59,914 bases of DNA from Virgisporangium ochraceum (GCF_016863655.1 NZ_BOPH01000035.1:1-59914), one strand, 5' to 3'; shown: positions 25,580-33,970, numbered from the stretch's first letter. Made by a program: numbers and translations. Notes: a model not told the origin generated them from the sequence alone.

Positions 25580-26392
25580 ATGAGCGCAACGGTGGCCGTC
25601 GACGGCCAGACGGTCGCGTACCGGGAGAGTGCCGGTTCCGGCCGCCCGGTCGTGTTCGTGCACGGGAACTCGTCGTCGTCGAAGACGTGGCTGCCGTTGC
25701 TCGGCGGCGACCTCGGACGGAAGTACCGGTGCGTGGCCGTCGACCTGCCGGGGCACGGCGACTCGCCGCCGGCCACCGATCCCGACGTGTACTCGATGCC
25801 CGGGTACGGCTCGCTCGTCGCCGGTCTCGCCACGGCGCTCGGGCTCGAACGGGCGGTGTACGTGGGCTGGAGTCTCGGCGGTCACATCGCCATCGAGGCG
25901 GCACCGGGGCTTCCGGAGCCGGCGGGTATCGCGGTGTTCGGCACGCCACCGGTCAGCGACCCGGCCGGCCTCGCCACCGCGTTCCTCCCGAACCCGGCGG
26001 TCGCTGTCGGGTTCACCCCCGACGTCGCCGCGGAGCAGGCCCGCGAGTACGCCGCGAGCTTCCTCGCACCCGGGTCCGCGCTGCCGCTCGACGCGTTCGA
26101 GGCCGACATCCTCGCCACCGACGGCGCCGCGCGGGGCGGCCTCGGCGCGAGCATCGCCGCGGGCCGGTTCGCCGACGAGGTCGCGATCGTGTCGGCGCTG
26201 ACCGTTCCGGTGGCCGTGCTGCACGGTGCCGGGGAGCAGTTGGTCAGCCTGGACTACCTGCGGCAGCTGGACATTCCGACGCTCTGGCGCGGCGAGGTGC
26301 AGATCGTCGAGGGCGCCGGTCACGCGCCGCACCTCGAACAGACCGCCGCGTTCGCCACCCTGCTCGACGCGTTCATCGACGACTGTGGCTGA
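25580..26392 (+). CDS. Alpha/beta-fold hydrolase
   Basis: A 270-residue single-domain hydrolase. VVFVHGNSSSSKTW carries the oxyanion HG, VAVDLPGHGDS is the conserved strand, VYVGWSLGGHIAIEA is the nucleophile elbow (Ser in GWSLGG), and EGAGHAPHLEQ carries the catalytic His. The size and cap (about 120-190) fit esterase, lactonase or haloperoxidase-like enzymes; the sequence does not separate them. It is cytosolic, without a signal peptide. The start is set by the leaderless box. Confidence 0.85.
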   Translation: MSATVAVDGQTVAYRESAGSGRPVVFVHGNSSSSKTWLPLLGGDLGRKYRCVAVDLPGHGDSPPATDPDVYSMPGYGSLVAGLATALGLERAVYVGWSLGGHIAIEAAPGLPEPAGIAVFGTPPVSDPAGLATAFLPNPAVAVGFTPDVAAEQAREYAASFLAPGSALPLDAFEADILATDGAARGGLGASIAAGRFADEVAIVSALTVPVAVLHGAGEQLVSLDYLRQLDIPTLWRGEVQIVEGAGHAPHLEQTAAFATLLDAFIDDCG

Positions 26393-26396
26393 GGTC

Positions 26397-26402
26397 TAGG
26401 CT
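26397..26402 (+). promoter_or_regulatory. Leaderless -10 box (TAGGCT)
   Basis: TAGGCT ends 8 bases before ATG 26411, just after the hydrolase stop codon. Confidence 0.5.
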
Positions 26403-26410
26403 GTGCGGCT

Positions 26411-27013
26411 ATGTCCACGCCACCCCCTGACGTCGACGGCGCGGTGCGCCTGACCTACGCGCTGACCGTCGACGACCTCACCGACGGGCTCCTCGCGCAG
26501 AGCGCCGCGCACCGGCCGCGGTTCCTGCGCAGCCCGCTGTTCCTGACGGCGGTCGCCGCGCTCGCGCTCGCGATCCTGCTGGGCGACGCGTTGGTGTTCC
26601 ACGTCGCCGGCCTGAACGTCGTGGCGGTGCTCATCGGGTGGGTGGTCGCGATCGCCGGCCTCGTGTTCGTCGTGCACCGGGTCTCCGACGCCACGCTGCG
26701 CCGCCTACCGGTCGGCGCCCGCGTGATCTTCGGGCTGACGGCGCGGATCCTGATGCGCGGCACCCCGACGCTGGCCGAGCGGACGCGGACGGTCGTCGAC
26801 GGCACCGGCCTGCACGTCACCGCCGAGACCGCCGGGTGGACGGCGGCGTGGGCCCAGTACCCGGTCCACCGGGAGACGGACGGGTCGTTCGCGTTGTTCG
26901 CGTCGGACCGGACCGGTGCCCAGATCGTCGTCCTGCCCAAGCGCGGTCTCGCGGAACCCGACGCCGAGCGGCTGCGGGCGCTCCTCGCCACCCACTCGCG
27001 CCGGCTGGCCTGA
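26411..27013 (+). CDS. YcxB-like membrane protein
   Basis: A 200-residue protein. A cytoplasmic N-terminus of about 40 residues contains VRLTYALTVDDLTDGL. Two transmembrane helices follow (about 43-65 and 70-92) with a short turn, then a soluble domain of about 100 residues ending VVLPKRGLAEPDAERLRALL. This N-helix-pair-PH-like layout, with a late (I/V)PKRx(F/L), resembles the YcxB family. Function unknown. Confidence 0.65.
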   Translation: MSTPPPDVDGAVRLTYALTVDDLTDGLLAQSAAHRPRFLRSPLFLTAVAALALAILLGDALVFHVAGLNVVAVLIGWVVAIAGLVFVVHRVSDATLRRLPVGARVIFGLTARILMRGTPTLAERTRTVVDGTGLHVTAETAGWTAAWAQYPVHRETDGSFALFASDRTGAQIVVLPKRGLAEPDAERLRALLATHSRRLA

Positions 27014-27023
27014 TGGACGCCCG

Positions 27024-27039
27024 CGCCTCCTTCGAGGCG
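27024..27039. terminator. Small hairpin between convergent genes
   Basis: CGCCTC and GAGGCG pair around CTTC, and flanking CCCGCG/CGCGGG could extend the structure. It lies between the YcxB-like gene and the minus-strand acetyltransferase, and may end both. Confidence 0.5.
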
Positions 27040-27057
27040 ACCGGCATCACGCGGGTC

Positions 27058-27522
27058 TCAGCCGAGGTCGATCGCGCCCACGACCTGGCCGTCGAGCTCC
27101 TCGCCGGTGGGCCGGAAGCCCAGCTTCAGGTAGAAGTCCTCGGGACCGCCCTCACCCGGTACCCACAGCACCGTCGCGCGGCTGTTGCCCCGGCGCCGCG
27201 CCTCGGCGAGCACACCGTCGACGGCGAACCGGCCGTACCCCCGGCCCTGCCGGTCGGCGGCGATGTTCAGCCGCCAGACGCCGCACCGGAACATCGGGAC
27301 CGGGCTGTCGGGGTCGAACGCACCCATCACGAACCCGACCACCTCGTCGCCGTCGTAGACCAGCCGCGGCCACGCCACGTTCGGGCGGGCGTACGCCTCG
27401 GCGAGCGAGAACGCCACGGGCGCCACGAACTGCTCCTGCTCCGGCGCGACCGCGATCCGGCAGGCGGCACGGACGTTGTCGGGACCGATTTCGACCAATC
27501 TCATCCGGCTCATCTGGTTCAT
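27058..27522 (-). CDS. GNAT family N-acetyltransferase (polyamine/PaiA-type)
   Basis: A 154-residue protein from ATG 27522, which overlaps the previous stop (ATGA); in-frame ATGs at 27513 and 27504 are alternatives. The layout of VEIGPDNVRAACRIAVAPEQEQFVAP, YARPNVAWPRLVYDGDEVVGFVMGAF, WRLNIAADRQGRGYGRFAVDGVLAEA and EDFYLKLGFRPTGEELDGQVVG is typical of spermine/spermidine acetyltransferases of the BltD/PaiA kind. RQGRGYG is the acetyl-CoA loop. It is coupled to the nitrilase-family gene. Polyamine as substrate is inference. Confidence 0.82.
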   Translation of the reverse strand: MNQMSRMRLVEIGPDNVRAACRIAVAPEQEQFVAPVAFSLAEAYARPNVAWPRLVYDGDEVVGFVMGAFDPDSPVPMFRCGVWRLNIAADRQGRGYGRFAVDGVLAEARRRGNSRATVLWVPGEGGPEDFYLKLGFRPTGEELDGQVVGAIDLG

Positions 27523-28295
27523 CCGGCGACCGTACCGGCCGCGTGCGACACGACCGGCGGGATCTCCACGGTCAGCACGCCCTCGCGCCAGTCGGGAAGG
27601 CGCTCGGCGACCTCGCCGTCGGGCGTCACCAGGGCGGCGAGGCCGGGGAAGTCCTCGTCCTCGGTGGAGCCGGCCTGGCCGGCCAGCGCGACCCACAGCC
27701 CCAACCGCCGGGCGTGGCGGCGCGCGTCTCCCAGCGCGCAGCCCTCCCACCAGGAATGGCCGGCCCGCCAGGACCCCTCGTCGGTGCGGCGTCCGTAAAG
27801 GCCGGGCGCAGCCGGAAAGAGGACCAGCCCGGCGCCGCCCGCGTGGGCCGCGTCGAACGGGCCGTCGTGGCCGCCCTCGGCGCAGATCGCGATGCCGAAC
27901 CGGACGCCCGCGTGCGCGAAGGTGCGCGACGCACTGGCGGCCGAGAACGGCTCCTCACCCGGTCCCAGATGCCTTTTACGCTGAACGCCCACGACGCGGC
28001 CGCCGGCCGCGACGACCTGCGTGATGTACGGATCGCCACCCGGAGACCGCTCCGCGACGCCGAAGCACACCGCGACCCCGGTGCCGCCCGTGGCCTCCGC
28101 GAGCGTGGCGATCGCCGGATGGTCGAGCCCGACGAGCCGGTCGGGCCGCGACGCGGGATCGACGGACCCGGTGAGCGACATCTCCGGGAACAGGACCAGA
28201 TCGCAGCCGGCCGAGCGCACCAACCGCAGGTGGGTCGCCAGGTTCCCGTCGACATCGCCCTTCCCGCAGCGGATCGCCGCCAGCATGGCACGCAT
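27519..28295 (-). CDS. Carbon-nitrogen hydrolase (nitrilase superfamily)
   Basis: A 258-residue protein from ATG 28295. The catalytic triad positions are all visible: Glu in LVLFPEMSLTG, Lys in VQRKRHLGPGEE and Cys in IAICAEGGHDGP. These correspond to the nitrilase fold's E-K-C. The short length and lack of extra domains fit omega-amidase or N-carbamoyl-type amidases. The downstream acetyltransferase starts within its stop codon. A polyamine or amide catabolic pair is possible but not proven. Confidence 0.85.
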   Translation of the reverse strand: MRAMLAAIRCGKGDVDGNLATHLRLVRSAGCDLVLFPEMSLTGSVDPASRPDRLVGLDHPAIATLAEATGGTGVAVCFGVAERSPGGDPYITQVVAAGGRVVGVQRKRHLGPGEEPFSAASASRTFAHAGVRFGIAICAEGGHDGPFDAAHAGGAGLVLFPAAPGLYGRRTDEGSWRAGHSWWEGCALGDARRHARRLGLWVALAGQAGSTEDEDFPGLAALVTPDGEVAERLPDWREGVLTVEIPPVVSHAAGTVAG

Positions 28296-28334
28296 GCCGC
28301 CATCGTGCCCGACCCGCGCCGACCTGCACAGCCG

Positions 28335-30740
28335 TCATTCCGCCTCCAGCGCCGCGTACAGCGACCGCGCCCGCTCGTGATGGTGGCTCGCCTGCTCCCG
28401 CGCACCCAGCGCGTGGTGGGCGTCCCCGAGTCCGCCGGCGGCGCGGGCCCGCTGGTGGACGTCGCCGATGGCGGTCGACACCGCGAGGGCCGCCGTGTGG
28501 TGGGCCAGCGCCTCCCCGGCGCGGCCGAGGGCCAGGGCCGCCTCGCCGAGACCGTTGAGGGCGCAGGCCTCGCCGTGCCGCTCGCCGGTTTCGCTGTGCA
28601 TGTCCAGGGCCCGGCGGTGGTGGTCCAGCGCCTCTTCCGCACGGCCGAGGGCGGCCGCCAGCGTGCCGACGTTGCCCAGCGCCCACGCCTCGCCGTCGCG
28701 GTTGCCGGTGCGGCGGTAGAGGACCAGCGCCTGTCGCAGGTGGACCACCGCCGCCGACAGGTGGCCGAGCCGGGTCTCGGCGTCACCGAGGTTGCTCAGG
28801 GCCGCCGCCTGACCCGCCGCGTCGCCCGCGCGCCGGAACAGGGCCAGGGCCCGGGAGTGGTGGGCGCAGGCCGCCGCGTAGCGTCCGCTCCGCTCGTCGA
28901 CGATGCCCAGCTTGGTCAGCGCGTGCGCCGCTCCGGAGACGTCGCCGTCGCGCTGGTAGAGGGCCAGCGCGCGGGAATGGTGCTCCCGCGCGGACCGGTA
29001 GCGGCCGAGACGCTGCTCGGCGTCGCCGAGGTTGGCCAGCGCGCGGGCCGTACCCGGGTCGTCGCCCGCGGCGGACAACAGGTCCAGCGCCCGGCGCAGG
29101 AGGTCGACGGCCCGGGCACCCTGTCCCAGGCGGAGGTGGGTGGCACCGAGCTGGGTCAGCGCCTGGGCCTGGCCCGTCAGGTCGTCCATGCGCCGCGCCG
29201 CGTGCAGGGCGTGGCGGTGGATGTCCATCGCGTCGCCGTGATGGCCGCCGAGCAGGTACCGGAAGAGCACGGCCGACAGGCGCACGGCGTGGCCGGGCCA
29301 GCCGTGCTCGGCGGCGTACGCGGTGACGGCCGCCAGCGCCGGCCGTTCGCCGTCGAGCCAGCCGGTGTCCGTCGACGCGACCGCGGCGGTCGCCGTCTCC
29401 AGGTAGTGGTCGAACAGGCGGGACAGCGCCGCGCGCCGCTCGGTCGGTGAGTCCTCGTCGACGGTGCGGCCGGCCGCGAAGACGCGGACCAGGTCGTGGA
29501 ACGCGTACCGGTCCGGGCCGGCGGGCTGGAGCAGATGGTGGTCGCACAGGTCGGCGAGCACCGCGCGGCTCGTCGGCGGGTCGGTCGCGGTGAGGGCGGC
29601 GACCGCGTGGGCGTCGAGGTCGCGACCCGGATGCAGCGCGGCCAGTCGCAGCACCCGCCGCCGGTCGGGTGGCAGGTGCCGGTAGGACAGGGCCAGCGCG
29701 AGCTCGACGCCGGTGTCGAGCCGGCGGTGTTCGTCGAGCCGGTCGGCGTGGTCGGCGAGCGTCCAGCCGGTGGTGGCCCGGATGTGCCCGGCCACCACGC
29801 CGAGCGCGAGGGGCAGGTGGCCGCAGCGGTCCGCGATCCGGGCGAGGGCGTCGGGGTCGTCGTCGATGGCGGCGTGGCGCGCGACGCCGGTCAGGAACTC
29901 GCGCGCCTCGGCCGGGTCGAACACGTCGACCGAGACGTGGTCGGCGGCCAGCTCCGGCAGGGCGCGCCGGCTGGTGACCAGCGTGCGGCACCCCGGCGCG
30001 GCGGCCAGCAACGGACGCGCCTGCCCGGCACCGGCGGCGTTGTCGAGCACGACGAGCGTCGGCGCCTCGGCGAGCCGGCGGCGGTAGAGGGCCGTGCGGT
30101 CGGCGAGCGCGGGCGGGATCCGGTGCCCGGGCACGCCCAGCGCCCGGAGGAAACCGTCGAGCACCGCCGCCGGGTCGGCCGGCGGTGTCGCCGGGTCGGA
30201 GTGGTAGCCGCGCAGGTCGACGAACAACGACCGGGTGACCGCACCCCGCCGCGCGAGCAGGTGCCCGACCCGCACGGCGAGCCGGGTCTTGCCCACCCCG
30301 GCCATGCCCGACACCACCACGACACCGGACCCGGACCGCAGCACGCCGTCGAGTTCGGCCGCGCGTCCGGTGAAGACGTCGAGGTCTGGCGGCAGCGCGG
30401 TCTGCACCCGCACCAGCGCGGCCGCCGCCAGCTCCCCGCTGACCACCTGGACCGCGCCGCGCCACCGGTCGACGTACCCGCTGTCGGGGTGCAGCGCCGC
30501 CACGACGGCAGTGACGAGGTCGAGGTTGAGCCGGCGCCGCCCGGCCCGGAAACAGTCGGCGACCGTGCTCTTCCCGGCGAGCTCACCCGGCGGCCGGCCC
30601 CGCGCCGCCCAGGCCGCGTTGACCCGGTCCTTGATCTGCTCGAAGGACGGGTTGCCCGCCCACGCCTTGAGCTGCCGCAAGGCGGCGGCCAGCTCGTCGA
30701 GCGTGCCCGCGCGCGTCGGGTCGGGGGGATCGAGTGACAT
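28335..30740 (-). CDS. NB-ARC/TPR STAND protein with N-terminal helical domain
   Basis: 801 residues from ATG 30740 (GGAAGCGAGAG upstream). Residues 1-105 form a helical, HTH-like N-terminus (LDELAAALRQLKAWAGNPSFEQIKDRV...) as in actinobacterial regulators of this class. Residues 120-390 are NB-ARC: FTGRAAELDGV, Walker A SGMAGVGKTR at 144-153, TLVVLDNA (Walker B), TLVTSRR and CGHLPLALG. A winged region follows. From about 560 there are roughly seven TPRs of 40 residues (GxxHGxAxALxxLGxxxxxLGRxxEALxHHxxAL). It is a self-contained sensor and signal ATPase, either a regulator or a defence-type NLR. Unlike the protein at 58098 it has no amyloid-like segment and no small partner gene. Confidence 0.85.
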   Translation of the reverse strand: MSLDPPDPTRAGTLDELAAALRQLKAWAGNPSFEQIKDRVNAAWAARGRPPGELAGKSTVADCFRAGRRRLNLDLVTAVVAALHPDSGYVDRWRGAVQVVSGELAAAALVRVQTALPPDLDVFTGRAAELDGVLRSGSGVVVVSGMAGVGKTRLAVRVGHLLARRGAVTRSLFVDLRGYHSDPATPPADPAAVLDGFLRALGVPGHRIPPALADRTALYRRRLAEAPTLVVLDNAAGAGQARPLLAAAPGCRTLVTSRRALPELAADHVSVDVFDPAEAREFLTGVARHAAIDDDPDALARIADRCGHLPLALGVVAGHIRATTGWTLADHADRLDEHRRLDTGVELALALSYRHLPPDRRRVLRLAALHPGRDLDAHAVAALTATDPPTSRAVLADLCDHHLLQPAGPDRYAFHDLVRVFAAGRTVDEDSPTERRAALSRLFDHYLETATAAVASTDTGWLDGERPALAAVTAYAAEHGWPGHAVRLSAVLFRYLLGGHHGDAMDIHRHALHAARRMDDLTGQAQALTQLGATHLRLGQGARAVDLLRRALDLLSAAGDDPGTARALANLGDAEQRLGRYRSAREHHSRALALYQRDGDVSGAAHALTKLGIVDERSGRYAAACAHHSRALALFRRAGDAAGQAAALSNLGDAETRLGHLSAAVVHLRQALVLYRRTGNRDGEAWALGNVGTLAAALGRAEEALDHHRRALDMHSETGERHGEACALNGLGEAALALGRAGEALAHHTAALAVSTAIGDVHQRARAAGGLGDAHHALGAREQASHHHERARSLYAALEAE

Positions 30741-30805
30741 CTCTCGCTTCCGGCTTCCGGGTCCGACCACCGTATCCGTGCGGTCGGACCCGCGATCGTC
30801 CGGAG

Positions 30806-31849
30806 TCAGTAGCTGGTGCCCATGGCCGTCCGGACCTCGTCGAGGGTGGCGTCGCCGATCGTGTTCGCGGTGCGGTTGCCGGCGCGCAGGACCGACAGCA
30901 CGTGGCCCGGGTCGGCGGCGAGCTCGGCGCGTCGTCGGCGGTGGTCGGCCAGGAACCCGTTGACCGCCTCGGTCGTGACCTGCTTGAGCCGTCCCGCTCC
31001 CGCGTCGCCGATCTCCTCCGCCAGCGCGTGCGGCGTCGACCCCGAGCACAGCGCCGCGGTGGTCAGCAGCGCCGACACCCCGGGCCGGCGCTCCGGGTCG
31101 AACGTGATGTGCCGGTCGGTGTCGGTGCGGGCCTTCCGGATGACGGCGGCCGTCTCGTCGGCGGTCATGCCCAGCGTGATCGTGTTGCCGTAGCTCTTGG
31201 ACATCTTGCGGCCGTCGAGGCCGGGCAGTTCGGGGACCGACGTGAACAGCACCTCCGGCACCGGGAACACCGGCCCGTACCGTTCGTTGAACCGCCGCGC
31301 GATGACGCGGGTCTGCTCGACGTGCGGGGCGTTGTCCTTGCCGACCGGCACCAGGTTCCCCTTGCAGAACAGGATGTCGGCGGCCTGGTGGACCGGATAC
31401 GTCAGCAGCAGCCCCGACAATGCCCGCCCGGACGCGGCCAGCTCGGCCTTGACCGTCGGGTTGCGGTGCAGTTCGGCCTCGGTGACCAGGCTCAGGAACG
31501 GCAGCATGAGCTGGTTGAGCGCCGGCACGGCGGAGTGCGTGAAGATGGTGGTGCGGGCCGGGTCGACGCCGGCGGCGAGGTAGTCGAGCACCGCGTCGAG
31601 CACGAACCGCCGCACGTCACCGATCGAGTCGCGGTCGGTGATCACCTGGTAGTCGGCGACGATGACGAACGTCTGCACGCCGGCGTTCTGCAGACGGACG
31701 CGTTCCAGCACCGAGCCGAAGAGATGGCCCAGGTGCAGGGGACCGGTGGGGCGGTCACCGGTGAGCACCCGGTACCTCCCGGGATGGGCGGCGAGCTGGT
31801 CGGCCACGGAGGCGGAGCGCTCCAGGAGCGCGGTGAAGGTGTCGGACAT
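30806..31849 (-). CDS. trpS: Tryptophanyl-tRNA synthetase
   Basis: A 347-residue class I synthetase from ATG 31849. The HIGH motif is GPLHLGHL and KMSKS is in GRKMSKSYGN. VLTGDRPTGPLHLGH, QADILFCKGNLVPVGKDNAPHVEQTRVIARRFN and the C-terminal helices match TrpRS. It charges tRNA-Trp with tryptophan in the cytosol. Expression is controlled by a Trp attenuator in the 140-base leader (31850-31992). Streptomyces coelicolor has an auxiliary, indolmycin-resistant TrpRS gene regulated by ribosome-mediated attenuation; this gene may be the equivalent auxiliary copy, but a housekeeping role cannot be excluded from the window. Confidence 0.93.
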   Translation of the reverse strand: MSDTFTALLERSASVADQLAAHPGRYRVLTGDRPTGPLHLGHLFGSVLERVRLQNAGVQTFVIVADYQVITDRDSIGDVRRFVLDAVLDYLAAGVDPARTTIFTHSAVPALNQLMLPFLSLVTEAELHRNPTVKAELAASGRALSGLLLTYPVHQAADILFCKGNLVPVGKDNAPHVEQTRVIARRFNERYGPVFPVPEVLFTSVPELPGLDGRKMSKSYGNTITLGMTADETAAVIRKARTDTDRHITFDPERRPGVSALLTTAALCSGSTPHALAEEIGDAGAGRLKQVTTEAVNGFLADHRRRRAELAADPGHVLSVLRAGNRTANTIGDATLDEVRTAMGTSY

Positions 31850-31911
31850 GGCGTACTCCCTGCGGATCGGTAGGGAGGGCCGCACGGCTGCCGGGCCTGC
31901 TCGGAAAGGAA

Positions 31912-31965
31912 GGGGCTGCCATGCAGCCCCGGAACATGCGTCGCGAACGGCTGCTAGTGCAGCCG
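31912..31965 (-). promoter_or_regulatory. Tryptophan attenuator upstream of trpS
   Basis: Four segments can be read on the minus strand. Segment 1 is CGGCTGC (31965-31959), just after the tandem Trp codons. Segment 2 is GCAGCCG (31954-31948), segment 3 GGGGCTGC (31930-31923) and segment 4 GCAGCCCC (31919-31912). 1:2 and 3:4 are perfect; 2:3 is a competing 6-bp pairing. The 3:4 hairpin (8 bp, loop ATG) is followed by TTCCTTTCC, as in a terminator. A ribosome stalled at the Trp codons would cover segment 1, letting 2:3 form and preventing termination. Synthetase output would then rise when charged tRNA-Trp is scarce. Confidence 0.85.
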
Positions 31966-31992
31966 CCACCAGAGAAGGCTCGTCGAACGCAT
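31954..31992 (-). CDS. Trp attenuator leader peptide
   Basis: A 12-codon frame, MRSTSLLWWRLH, with two adjacent Trp codons. It starts at ATG 31992, 6 bases after a TACAGT box, so the leader is probably translated from a leaderless transcript. The stop TAG lies between segments 1 and 2 of the attenuator. It is too short for automated gene calling. Confidence 0.88.
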   Translation of the reverse strand: MRSTSLLWWRLH

Positions 31993-31998
31993 ACCGAC

Positions 31999-32004
31999 AC
32001 TGTA
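31999..32004 (-). promoter_or_regulatory. -10 box for the trpS leader
   Basis: TACAGT on the minus strand, 6 bases before the ATG of the leader peptide; it fits the TANNNT boxes seen elsewhere in the window. Confidence 0.65.
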
Positions 32005-32129
32005 CCGCGCCGGGGTGCCACGCCCCCGGCGCCGGCCCGGGTCAGGCGACGGTCATCGCGAAGCTGTTGTCAACCGCTCGGTCAACCGGTCGGTCGGCCA
32101 GGCTCGGGAGCGCGGTGGTGGCGTGCCGG

Positions 32130-32660
32130 TCAGACGCGTCGCATCACGGTGCGGGCGAGGTCGATCACGGCCTCCCGCACGGTCGTCACGTCGCCGGGGG
32201 TGCGGCCGTAGGAGATGCTCACGTGCGTGCCGCCGCGCCGCGACAGGATCGTGACGACCACGCCCTTGTCGGCACCGCTGACCACCGTGCCGCACGCGAA
32301 GTCGCCGACCCCGCCGAGGTGGTCGGGCGGCATCCAGGTCGCGTCGCCCCGGTCGCGCTCCAGGTTCCTGCACTCCTCGTCGGTGCCCGGTGACGGGTCG
32401 TCGATCGTGATGCGCAGGAAGTCACCGACCGGCGCCTCGGCGGTGCCGGAGGCCAGCCGCACGCACGCGTCGCTCTCGCCCTCGCCCGGCGGGTCGGGCT
32501 CGAAGGTCGGGACGACCTTCCGCAGCGTGTCGGTGCCGATGCGCTCGCACAGCGGCGCTGTCGACCCGGGCGTGGCGGACGGGTCCGCGTCGCCCCCCGA
32601 GCACCCGCCGGCGGCGAGCAGCACCGCGATCGACCCGATCGCCATCGATCGACGCACCAT
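32130..32660 (-). CDS. Putative lipoprotein
   Basis: A 176-residue protein from ATG 32660. MVRRSMAIGSIAVLLAAGGCSGG is a type II signal peptide with lipobox LAAGGC (Cys 20). The mature domain of about 150 residues has further cysteines (APLCERIG, DACVRL, EECRNL, FACGTV), suggesting two disulfides, as in small actinobacterial DUF3558-like lipoproteins. It has no catalytic motif and is probably anchored to the outer face of the membrane. Confidence 0.75.
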   Translation of the reverse strand: MVRRSMAIGSIAVLLAAGGCSGGDADPSATPGSTAPLCERIGTDTLRKVVPTFEPDPPGEGESDACVRLASGTAEAPVGDFLRITIDDPSPGTDEECRNLERDRGDATWMPPDHLGGVGDFACGTVVSGADKGVVVTILSRRGGTHVSISYGRTPGDVTTVREAVIDLARTVMRRV

Positions 32661-32668
32661 GGGTCGGA

Positions 32669-32674
32669 ATCCTA
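32669..32674 (-). promoter_or_regulatory. -10 box for the lipoprotein gene (TAGGAT)
   Basis: TAGGAT on the minus strand, 8 bases before ATG 32660, with no ribosome site between. It lies back to back with the MarR gene promoter. Confidence 0.5.
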
Positions 32675-32790
32675 TCGGCCCGCACCATCGAGGACGGCGG
32701 CGTACCGGGTGACCGAGCCGGCCGGTACGCCGAGGGCGATGTGGTCGAGCCCGATCCGCCGGCCCGATCGTTGGCGCGTCCAACGCTGGC

Positions 32791-32796
32791 TAGGAT
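32791..32796 (+). promoter_or_regulatory. -10 box for the MarR gene (TAGGAT)
   Basis: TAGGAT, 8 bases before GTG 32805; same sequence and spacing as the box of the divergent lipoprotein gene. Confidence 0.5.
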
Positions 32797-32804
32797 CGGG
32801 ACCC

Positions 32805-33248
32805 GTGGACACCGCACCGGACCGGCTCGCGGGCAAGGCGAGCTGGCTCATCACCCAGCTCGGCGTGCACGCCCGCCGCCTCGTCACCGACGCCTTCCAC
32901 GCCACCGGCGCGCGCGGCTACCACTACCGGGTGCTGGCGACGCTGCGCGAGTTCGGCGGGGTGAGCCAGGTCGAACTCGGCAGGCGGTGCCGCATGGACC
33001 GCAGCGACGTCGTCGCCGCCGTCACCGAGCTGGTCGCGGAGGGCCTGGTCGAGCGCGGCACCGACCCGGCCGACCGGCGCCGCAACACGGTCACGATCAC
33101 CCGCGCGGGCACCCGCCAGCTCCAGCGGCTCGACCGCGCCCTCGACGCGGTGCAGGACGAGCTGCTCGCGCCCCTGTCGCCCGACGAGCGGACGGTCCTG
33201 CGCGACCTGCTCGCCCGGGTCCTCGCCCACCACGCCCGGTCGGAATAA
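32805..33248 (+). CDS. MarR family transcriptional regulator
   Basis: A 147-residue protein from GTG 32805. The winged helix-turn-helix is clear: YHYRVLATLREFGGVSQVELGRRCRMDRSDVVAAVTELVAEGLVERGTDPADRRRNTVTITRAG, with the conserved DPxDRR wing. Flanking helices provide the dimer interface. It is probably a repressor responding to a small ligand. The DsbA-like gene follows about 30 bases downstream on the same strand, making that the likely target along with its own promoter. Confidence 0.88.
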   Translation: MDTAPDRLAGKASWLITQLGVHARRLVTDAFHATGARGYHYRVLATLREFGGVSQVELGRRCRMDRSDVVAAVTELVAEGLVERGTDPADRRRNTVTITRAGTRQLQRLDRALDAVQDELLAPLSPDERTVLRDLLARVLAHHARSE

Positions 33249-33277
33249 TCGCCGGCCGGCGGACGTTGGCGACCGTC

Positions 33278-33970
33278 GTGCAGATCGAGGTGTGGTCCGA
33301 CATCGTGTGTCCCTGGTGTTACATCGGGAAGCGGCGGTTGGAGACGGCGCTCAGCCGGTTCCCGCACGCCGACAAGGTGGAGGTCGTCTGGCGGTCGTTC
33401 CAGCTCGACCCCAGCATTCCGGAGGGTCACACCGAACGCACGCTACCGTCGGTGGCCGCCAAGTACGGCATCAGTGAGGACCAGATGCGGGCGCAGATGC
33501 GTCGGGTCGAGGACCTCGCCGCCGCCGAGGGGCTCGACTACGACCTCGCCAACGGGGTCAGCGGCAACACGCTGCTCGCCCATCAGCTCATCCATCTCGC
33601 CGCCGGGCACGGGCTCGGCGCGCAGATGAAGGAGCGGCTGCTGCACGCGAACTTCGAGGAGCGCCGCCCGGTGTTCGACGTCGAGTCGCTGGTGCCGCTG
33701 GGCGTCGACGTCGGGCTGGACGGGGACGAAGTGCGGGAAGCCCTGTCCGACAGGCGTTTCCTGCCCGCGGTGCGGCACGACATCGCCACCGCCCGGGCGC
33801 TCGGCGGCAACGGCGTGCCGTTCTTCGTCGTCGACCGCGCCTACGGCGCGTCCGGTGCCCAGCCGCCGGAGGTGCTGCTGCAGTTGCTGGAGCGGGCGTG
33901 GGCCGACAGCCACCCGCTCACCACCGTGCCGGCCGCCGACGCCTGCGACGATGGAAGCTGCGCGATCTGA
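33278..33970 (+). CDS. DsbA family oxidoreductase (FrnE-like)
   Basis: A 230-residue protein from GTG 33278 (TTG 33266 possible). IEVWSDIVCPWCYIGKRRLE has the CPWC active site of thioredoxin-fold FrnE/2-hydroxychromene isomerase-like proteins. The helical insertion (AAKYGISEDQMRAQMRRVEDLAAAEGLDYDL...) and the late cis-Pro loop NGVPFFVVDRAYGASGAQP are standard. There is no signal peptide, so it works in the cytosol, probably in thiol-disulfide exchange. A C-terminal CDDGSC pair is also typical. Confidence 0.9.
   Translation: MQIEVWSDIVCPWCYIGKRRLETALSRFPHADKVEVVWRSFQLDPSIPEGHTERTLPSVAAKYGISEDQMRAQMRRVEDLAAAEGLDYDLANGVSGNTLLAHQLIHLAAGHGLGAQMKERLLHANFEERRPVFDVESLVPLGVDVGLDGDEVREALSDRRFLPAVRHDIATARALGGNGVPFFVVDRAYGASGAQPPEVLLQLLERAWADSHPLTTVPAADACDDGSCAI

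Noticed and set aside
32672..32760. Minus-strand segment reading GLDHIALGVPAGSV, like the start of a glyoxalase-fold protein
   Set aside because: It is only about 25 residues, overlaps the two promoter boxes, and has no flanking support; it could be a relic but cannot be shown.
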